Positions 60,450 through 64,000 of a stretch of 64,000 nucleotides of DNA are shown piece after piece. A program made the position numbers and the translations under genes. Positions within the stretch are counted from its first letter, which is position 1, and every line of letters starts with the position of its first letter. The notes under the pieces are model-generated. The model searched no databases, was not told the origin of the DNA, and worked only from the letters and a program-made list of their open reading frames with translations. The stretch is taken from positions 1,342,073-1,406,072 of the forward strand of contig NZ_CP011975.1 in the NCBI RefSeq assembly GCF_001047675.1, given 5' to 3'. The stretch is from Yersinia aleksiciae. GTDB lineage: Bacteria; Pseudomonadota; Gammaproteobacteria; Enterobacterales; Enterobacteriaceae.

Positions 60450-60730
60450 GCCGCCGTCAATTAGCACAGGAGAAGGCCGCATTGTTACGTGAGATCCAGC
60501 AGCAACGCTTGGATCTCGCCAACAGTGCTGCCCATTGGATCGCAGTCACCGCCCCCTACGATCGTGGCTGGGCAAAAATCGTCGGTATGAGAAAATATTT
60601 GATGGTTGGCTCCAGTTTATTGGCACTCTACGGTGTCCGCCACCCCAGCAAATTAATCCGTTGGTCCCGCAGAGCCGTCAGTGCATGGGGTACTATCCAA
60701 CTGTTTCGCCGTACTTTTTTGATACGCTGA
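60446..60730 (+). CDS. yqjK: YqjK family protein
   Basis: A 94-residue protein with a TTG start that overlaps the yqjE stop (TTGA), with GGAGAAAG 6-13 bases upstream. It has an N-terminal charged helix (RRQLAQEKAALLREIQQQRL) and the conserved YDRGW followed by a hydrophobic stretch (KYLMVGSSLLALYGVRHP) and basic tail. It aligns with E. coli YqjK, which follows yqjE. Cellular role unknown. Confidence 0.88.
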   Translation: MSRRQLAQEKAALLREIQQQRLDLANSAAHWIAVTAPYDRGWAKIVGMRKYLMVGSSLLALYGVRHPSKLIRWSRRAVSAWGTIQLFRRTFLIR

Positions 60731-60975
60731 ATCGTTACCACACATCTCTGTGGGACGCTTTCGGCGTTTCGCCTCTACCACTTCAGTTTTTTTGATAAAA
60801 ACCAACAGATTTACTTGCTAACAACTTCTCAACTTCTCCACTAACATTCTTACATCAACTCAGGGAACTTGCGGGATAACACCAGCAGGTCACCACACAC
60901 AAAACATCTTTTGTTAACCATTAACGCCCGCAGACGCCAGGCATTAATACAAACCACTTTTTGGAGAAGTCGTCG

Positions 60976-61371
60976 ATGAACAAATTACAAGATACTGGCC
61001 TGTTGGTAGCACGCATTCTGATGCCAATTCTGTTTATTGTGGCCGGTTACGGCAAAATGGGCGATGCTTATGCTGGCACCCAACAATATATGCAAGCCAT
61101 GGGTGTCCCTGGTTTCTTCCTGCCACTGACAATTTTGCTGGAATTTGGCGGCGGTCTGGCCATTCTGTTTGGTTTCCTGACCCGTACCACTGCGCTGTTC
61201 ACTGCCGGTTTCACTATTCTGACCGCATTGATCTTCCACACTAACTTTGCGGAAGGCGTTAACCAACTGATGTTTATGAAAAACCTGACTATCGCTGGCG
61301 GTTTCATCGTCCTGGCTGTCGCAGGCCCTGGTAGCTTCAGTCTCGACCGCCTGCTGGGTAAAAAGTGGTAA
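60976..61371 (+). CDS. yqjF: YqjF, DoxX-family membrane protein
   Basis: A 131-residue DoxX protein with four transmembrane helices: LLVARILMPILFIVAGYGKM, GTQQYMQAMGVPGFFLPL, LLEFGGGLAILFGFLTRTTA and NLTIAGGFIVLAVAGPG. It matches E. coli YqjF through the whole length. The ATG at 60976 (MNKLQDTG) has TTGGAG 9 bases before it; an upstream frame of five codons is ignored. DoxX proteins are linked to redox and hydroquinone handling, and yqjG, a hydroquinone reductase, follows. In E. coli this gene responds to aromatic compounds through YhaJ. Confidence 0.95.
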   Translation: MNKLQDTGLLVARILMPILFIVAGYGKMGDAYAGTQQYMQAMGVPGFFLPLTILLEFGGGLAILFGFLTRTTALFTAGFTILTALIFHTNFAEGVNQLMFMKNLTIAGGFIVLAVAGPGSFSLDRLLGKKW

Positions 61372-61409
61372 ATCCAGCAGTGACAATGAACAGACTATTT
61401 TAATCAACG

Positions 61410-61439
61410 ACGCCCTTTCATCCGATAGGGCGTGTTTTT
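61410..61439 (+). terminator. Terminator or attenuator between yqjF and yqjG
   Basis: ACGCCCT (61410-61416) and AGGGCGT (61427-61433) form a 7-bp stem with a 10-base loop followed by GTTTTTA. The yqjG Shine-Dalgarno (GGAGG) comes 3 bases later, so yqjG is either separately promoted or reached by read-through. Confidence 0.7.
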
Positions 61440-61454
61440 ATGGAGGAACACAGA

Positions 61455-62441
61455 ATGGGGCAACTTGTTGACGGTAAATGGAAAGACATCTGGTATGACA
61501 CCAAATCTACCGGCGGCCATTTCAAACGCAGTACCTCACAGTTTCGCAATTGGGTCACCGTGGATGGGCAGGCTGGCCCACAGGGTAAAGCCGGTTTTAA
61601 CGCCGAGGCCGACCGCTACCATCTGTATGTTTCTCTTGCCTGCCCGTGGGCCCATCGAACTTTGCTGATGCGCACGCTAAAAGGTCTGGAATCTCTGATT
61701 TCCATTTCTGTTGTACATCCGCTGATGCTGGAAAATGGCTGGACTTTCGCTGACGATTTCCCCGCCGCCACTGGCGATAACCTTTATCAACTCGATTATC
61801 TGTATCAGCTTTACCTGCGCGCTGACCCGACTTATAGCGGGCGCGTGACGGTCCCAGTGTTATGGGATAAACAGCAGCAGACAGTCGTTAGCAATGAATC
61901 AGCCGACATCATTCGTATGTTCAATAGTGCTTTTGATGGTGTGGGAGCCAAAGTTGGCGATTATTACCCTGCGGCATTACGCAGTGATATTGATGATATC
62001 AATGGCTGGGTCTACGATCAGGTCAATAATGGGGTGTATAAGGCAGGATTTGCGACCACTCAGTCAGCCTACGACGAAGCAGTCAATACCTTATTCGATG
62101 CTTTGGATCGACTGGAACAAATTTTGGCAAAACAGCGCTATCTGACTGGCAACCAACTCACCGAAGCCGATTTGCGCTTATGGACCACACTGGTCCGCTT
62201 CGATCCGGTCTATGTCACACACTTCAAATGTGATAAACACCGCATCAGCGATTACCCGAATCTCTATGGTTTCCTGCGGGATATTTATCAGATGCCCGGT
62301 ATTGCCGCCACAGTGGATTTCGCCCATATCCGCAATCACTACTACCGCAGCCACGGTACCATCAATCCGTATGGCATCATCTCCATCGGCCCGCAGCAAG
62401 ATCTCCTGGAGCCCCATGATAGAGAGAGCCGCTTTGCCTAA
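61455..62441 (+). CDS. yqjG: Glutathionyl-hydroquinone reductase YqjG
   Basis: A 328-residue xi-class glutathione transferase that reduces glutathionyl-hydroquinones using GSH. Features: MGQLVDGKWKDIWYDT, then SLACPWAHRTLLMRTLKGLE with the catalytic Cys in CPWAH (near residue 63), HPLMLENGWTF, SNESADIIRMFNSAFD, and the C-terminal domain TEADLRLWTTLVRFDPVY, HFKCDKHRISDYPNLYGF. The ATG at 61455 aligns with E. coli; the upstream ATG at 61440 adds five residues. It pairs with yqjF and, in E. coli, with yhaH, which is absent here. Cytoplasmic quinone detoxification fits with ygiN/mdaB at the other window end. Confidence 0.96.
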   Translation: MGQLVDGKWKDIWYDTKSTGGHFKRSTSQFRNWVTVDGQAGPQGKAGFNAEADRYHLYVSLACPWAHRTLLMRTLKGLESLISISVVHPLMLENGWTFADDFPAATGDNLYQLDYLYQLYLRADPTYSGRVTVPVLWDKQQQTVVSNESADIIRMFNSAFDGVGAKVGDYYPAALRSDIDDINGWVYDQVNNGVYKAGFATTQSAYDEAVNTLFDALDRLEQILAKQRYLTGNQLTEADLRLWTTLVRFDPVYVTHFKCDKHRISDYPNLYGFLRDIYQMPGIAATVDFAHIRNHYYRSHGTINPYGIISIGPQQDLLEPHDRESRFA

Positions 62442-62489
62442 ATGATAGGCAAAGGATATGGCCCCCAATGACGGCGCGCAGTAGCCGTC

Positions 62490-63386
62490 TTAGCCCCGGC
62501 CCAGTAACTTAGGGATCTCCCGCAAACACCACGACTTAGCCTCCCCCATACTATCCCGCCGCCACGCCATAATAATATCTGCCTCACGGCTATACTCCGG
62601 CCCGACAACCCGTAAACGTCCAGCTTCAATATCTTTTTCGACCATCTCATATGGCATGGTTGCCACCCCCAAACCGGCTAATAACGCCCGCCGTTTGTCC
62701 TCAATGGTACTGACGGTCAATCGTTGCTGTTTATCCAGCAATTGCACGGTCAACACCGGCCGTTCACGGGCAGTATCGGCGACAGCAACACCACGGTATT
62801 TCACCCGCGTCAGCTCCGATAGCGGTTCCGGCTCCAGATGGATTGGGTGGTCTGGACTGGCAACATAGACACTGGTCACCTTGTACAATTTGCGGCTATT
62901 GATCTCCGAGGAGGCGCGAAAATGCATATCGGGCGCTATCACGATATCCGCCCGCCCCTGCTCTAAGCGCTCCCATGCACCTGCTAATACTTCAGTAAAA
63001 ATAGAGACTTGCGTATTGGCTTTGAGCGCCAACTTGTCCACCAGTGGGAACAGTTTCCACGCAGGGGAGAGCGCCTCGCTGACGATAGTAATGTGGGTTT
63101 CCCAACCGCGCGCCAATGCCTCGGCATCGGTGGTCAGCTTATCTGCGGCCTCCAACAGTACCCGCCCGCGATCCAGCAACATGCGGCCAACATTGGTAAA
63201 CTTGGTGCGATGCCCAGAGCGGTCAAACAGCACCACATCCAGCTCCTCTTCAAGCTTTTGCATGGTGTAGCTCAGCGCAGAAGGCACCCGCCCCAACTCA
63301 TCGGCCGCCGCTGCAAAACTGCCACGACGATCAATGGCGTCCATCACTCTCAATGCTTCTAACGTTAGAGCCCGATCTTTGGCCAT
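62490..63386 (-). CDS. yhaJ: LysR-type regulator YhaJ
   Basis: A 298-residue LysR protein nearly identical to E. coli YhaJ in its DNA-binding half: MAKDRALTLEALRVMDAIDR, RGSFAAAADELGRVPSALSY, TMQKLEEELDVVLFDRSGHR. The effector domain carries ADIVIAPDMHFR, RGVAVADTARERPVLTV and the closing DSMGEAKSWCLREIPKLL. YhaJ activates yqjF and related genes in response to aromatic compounds such as dinitrotoluene derivatives, and virulence genes in pathogenic E. coli. I use the second ATG at 63386. Convergent with yqjG and divergent from yhaK; the gap to yhaK contains two ERIC-type repeats. Confidence 0.96.
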   Translation of the reverse strand: MAKDRALTLEALRVMDAIDRRGSFAAAADELGRVPSALSYTMQKLEEELDVVLFDRSGHRTKFTNVGRMLLDRGRVLLEAADKLTTDAEALARGWETHITIVSEALSPAWKLFPLVDKLALKANTQVSIFTEVLAGAWERLEQGRADIVIAPDMHFRASSEINSRKLYKVTSVYVASPDHPIHLEPEPLSELTRVKYRGVAVADTARERPVLTVQLLDKQQRLTVSTIEDKRRALLAGLGVATMPYEMVEKDIEAGRLRVVGPEYSREADIIMAWRRDSMGEAKSWCLREIPKLLGRG

Positions 63387-63488
63387 CATTTTCTCAATCA
63401 GGAAATTTGAACATAGCGACCAGATTAACTGGCTAACAATCCGGCGTCCAGACGCATACCATGTCTTTATCGATTAATAACTTCAATA

Positions 63489-63558
63489 TATACCCAAAGT
63501 AATTGGTGTTACAGCCAGGTAGCCAACACACCTGCAACTTGAAAGATGACGGCAGCTA

Positions 63559-63560
<2 letters not shown>
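63489..63560. repeat. 72-bp ERIC deletion derivative
   Basis: Begins TATACCCAAAGTAATTGGTG, has CACACCTGCAACTTGAAAGA and ends AGCTATA at 63560, the same 72-bp length as the copies at 18275 and 57867. It shares its last bases with the start of the next, full-length ERIC. Confidence 0.82.
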
Positions 63561-63685
<125 letters not shown>

Positions 63686-63695
63686 AGGAGCAATC

Positions 63696-64000
63696 ATGAT
63701 CACATGCAGAACAGCAAAACAGTGCGGGCAAGCTGACTTTGGTTGGCTTCAGGCTCGTTACACTTTCTCATTCGGCCACTATTTTGATCCCAAATTACTG
63801 GGCTACGCTTCATTACGTGTCTTGAATCAGGAAGTGCTGGCACCCGGTGCTTCATTCCAACCGCGTACTTACCCGCGAGTGGATATCCTGAACCTGATTT
63901 TGCAAGGTGAAGCGGAGTATCGGGATAGTTTGGGTAACCATATTCGCGGCAAGACCGGTGATGTCCTGCTGTTCTCTACACAGCCCGGTGTCAGTTATAG
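63696..64000 (+). CDS. yhaK: YhaK, pirin-family bicupin (N-terminal part)
   Basis: The first 101 codons of a gene that runs off the window. The protein starts MITCRTAKQCGQADFGWLQA, then RYTFSFGHYFDPKLLGYASL, LNQEVLAPGASFQPRTYPRV and LQGEAEYRDSLG, matching E. coli YhaK, a bicupin of the pirin type that is a reactive-oxygen-sensitive protein without the usual metal site. The Shine-Dalgarno GAGGAG lies 5 bases from the ATG and immediately follows the full ERIC. Divergent from yhaJ, its probable regulator. C-terminal half not seen. Confidence 0.95.
   Translation, partial: MITCRTAKQCGQADFGWLQARYTFSFGHYFDPKLLGYASLRVLNQEVLAPGASFQPRTYPRVDILNLILQGEAEYRDSLGNHIRGKTGDVLLFSTQPGVSY

Overview
The window is chromosomal DNA of an enterobacterium, almost certainly a Yersinia. 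Gene order follows the Escherichia coli backbone nearly gene for gene: mdaB-ygiN, parE-yqiA-cpdA-yqiB-nudF, tolC-ygiB-ygiC-ygiD, ribB-ubiK, hldE-glnE-ygiF, ygiM-cca, uppP-folB-plsY-tsaD, rpsU-dnaG-rpoD, a tRNA-Ile(CAU), fadH, rlmG-ygjP-ygjR-alx-sstT-ygjV, the uxa/exu hexuronate genes and yqjA to yhaK. Intergenic ERIC repeats, often deleted to about 72 bp or shorter and twice arranged in tandem, are typical of Yersinia. Species cannot be fixed from this window alone.

Layout. 0-6 kb: quinone genes (mdaB, ygiN), then a leftward operon nudF-yqiB-cpdA-yqiA-parE with an extra LysR regulator downstream. 6-12.5 kb: tolC and its companions, ygiD, and ribB under an FMN riboswitch. 12.5-25 kb: lipopolysaccharide heptose (hldE), nitrogen control (glnE), tRNA maturation and modification (cca, tsaD), cell-wall lipid carrier (uppP), folate and phospholipid genes. 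25.6-30 kb: the macromolecular-synthesis operon rpsU-dnaG-rpoD, then ileX. 30-35 kb: accessory genes (Bcr/CflA-type efflux pump, HdeD homologue) and fadH. 35-42 kb: two autotransporters with related beta barrels on either side of rlmG; the first is followed by a hairpin and a tandem ERIC array. 42-47 kb: ygjP, ygjR, alx behind a manganese/pH-sensing yybP-ykoY leader, sstT, ygjV. 47-55 kb: complete galacturonate/glucuronate catabolism (uxaC-uxaB-uxaA leftward, exuT and exuR rightward). 55.2-57.8 kb: an accessory island with a lone O-methyltransferase between two fragments of an IS6-family transposase, plus an unrecognised secreted protein. 58-64 kb: yqjA-mzrA, yqjC, yqjDEK, yqjF, yqjG, yhaJ and the start of yhaK.

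Most of the window is conserved core. Novelty lies in the accessory parts: two tandem ERIC arrays with an exact 123-bp period, one of which supplies the last 17 codons and stop of exuR; an ERIC scrap inside the ribB leader; the IS6 remnants around the methyltransferase; a coiled-coil-only autotransporter; and a 9-bp tandem repeat upstream of the other autotransporter. No CRISPR array, prophage or obvious defence system was seen. Protein names rest on remembered family sequences, not on searches.
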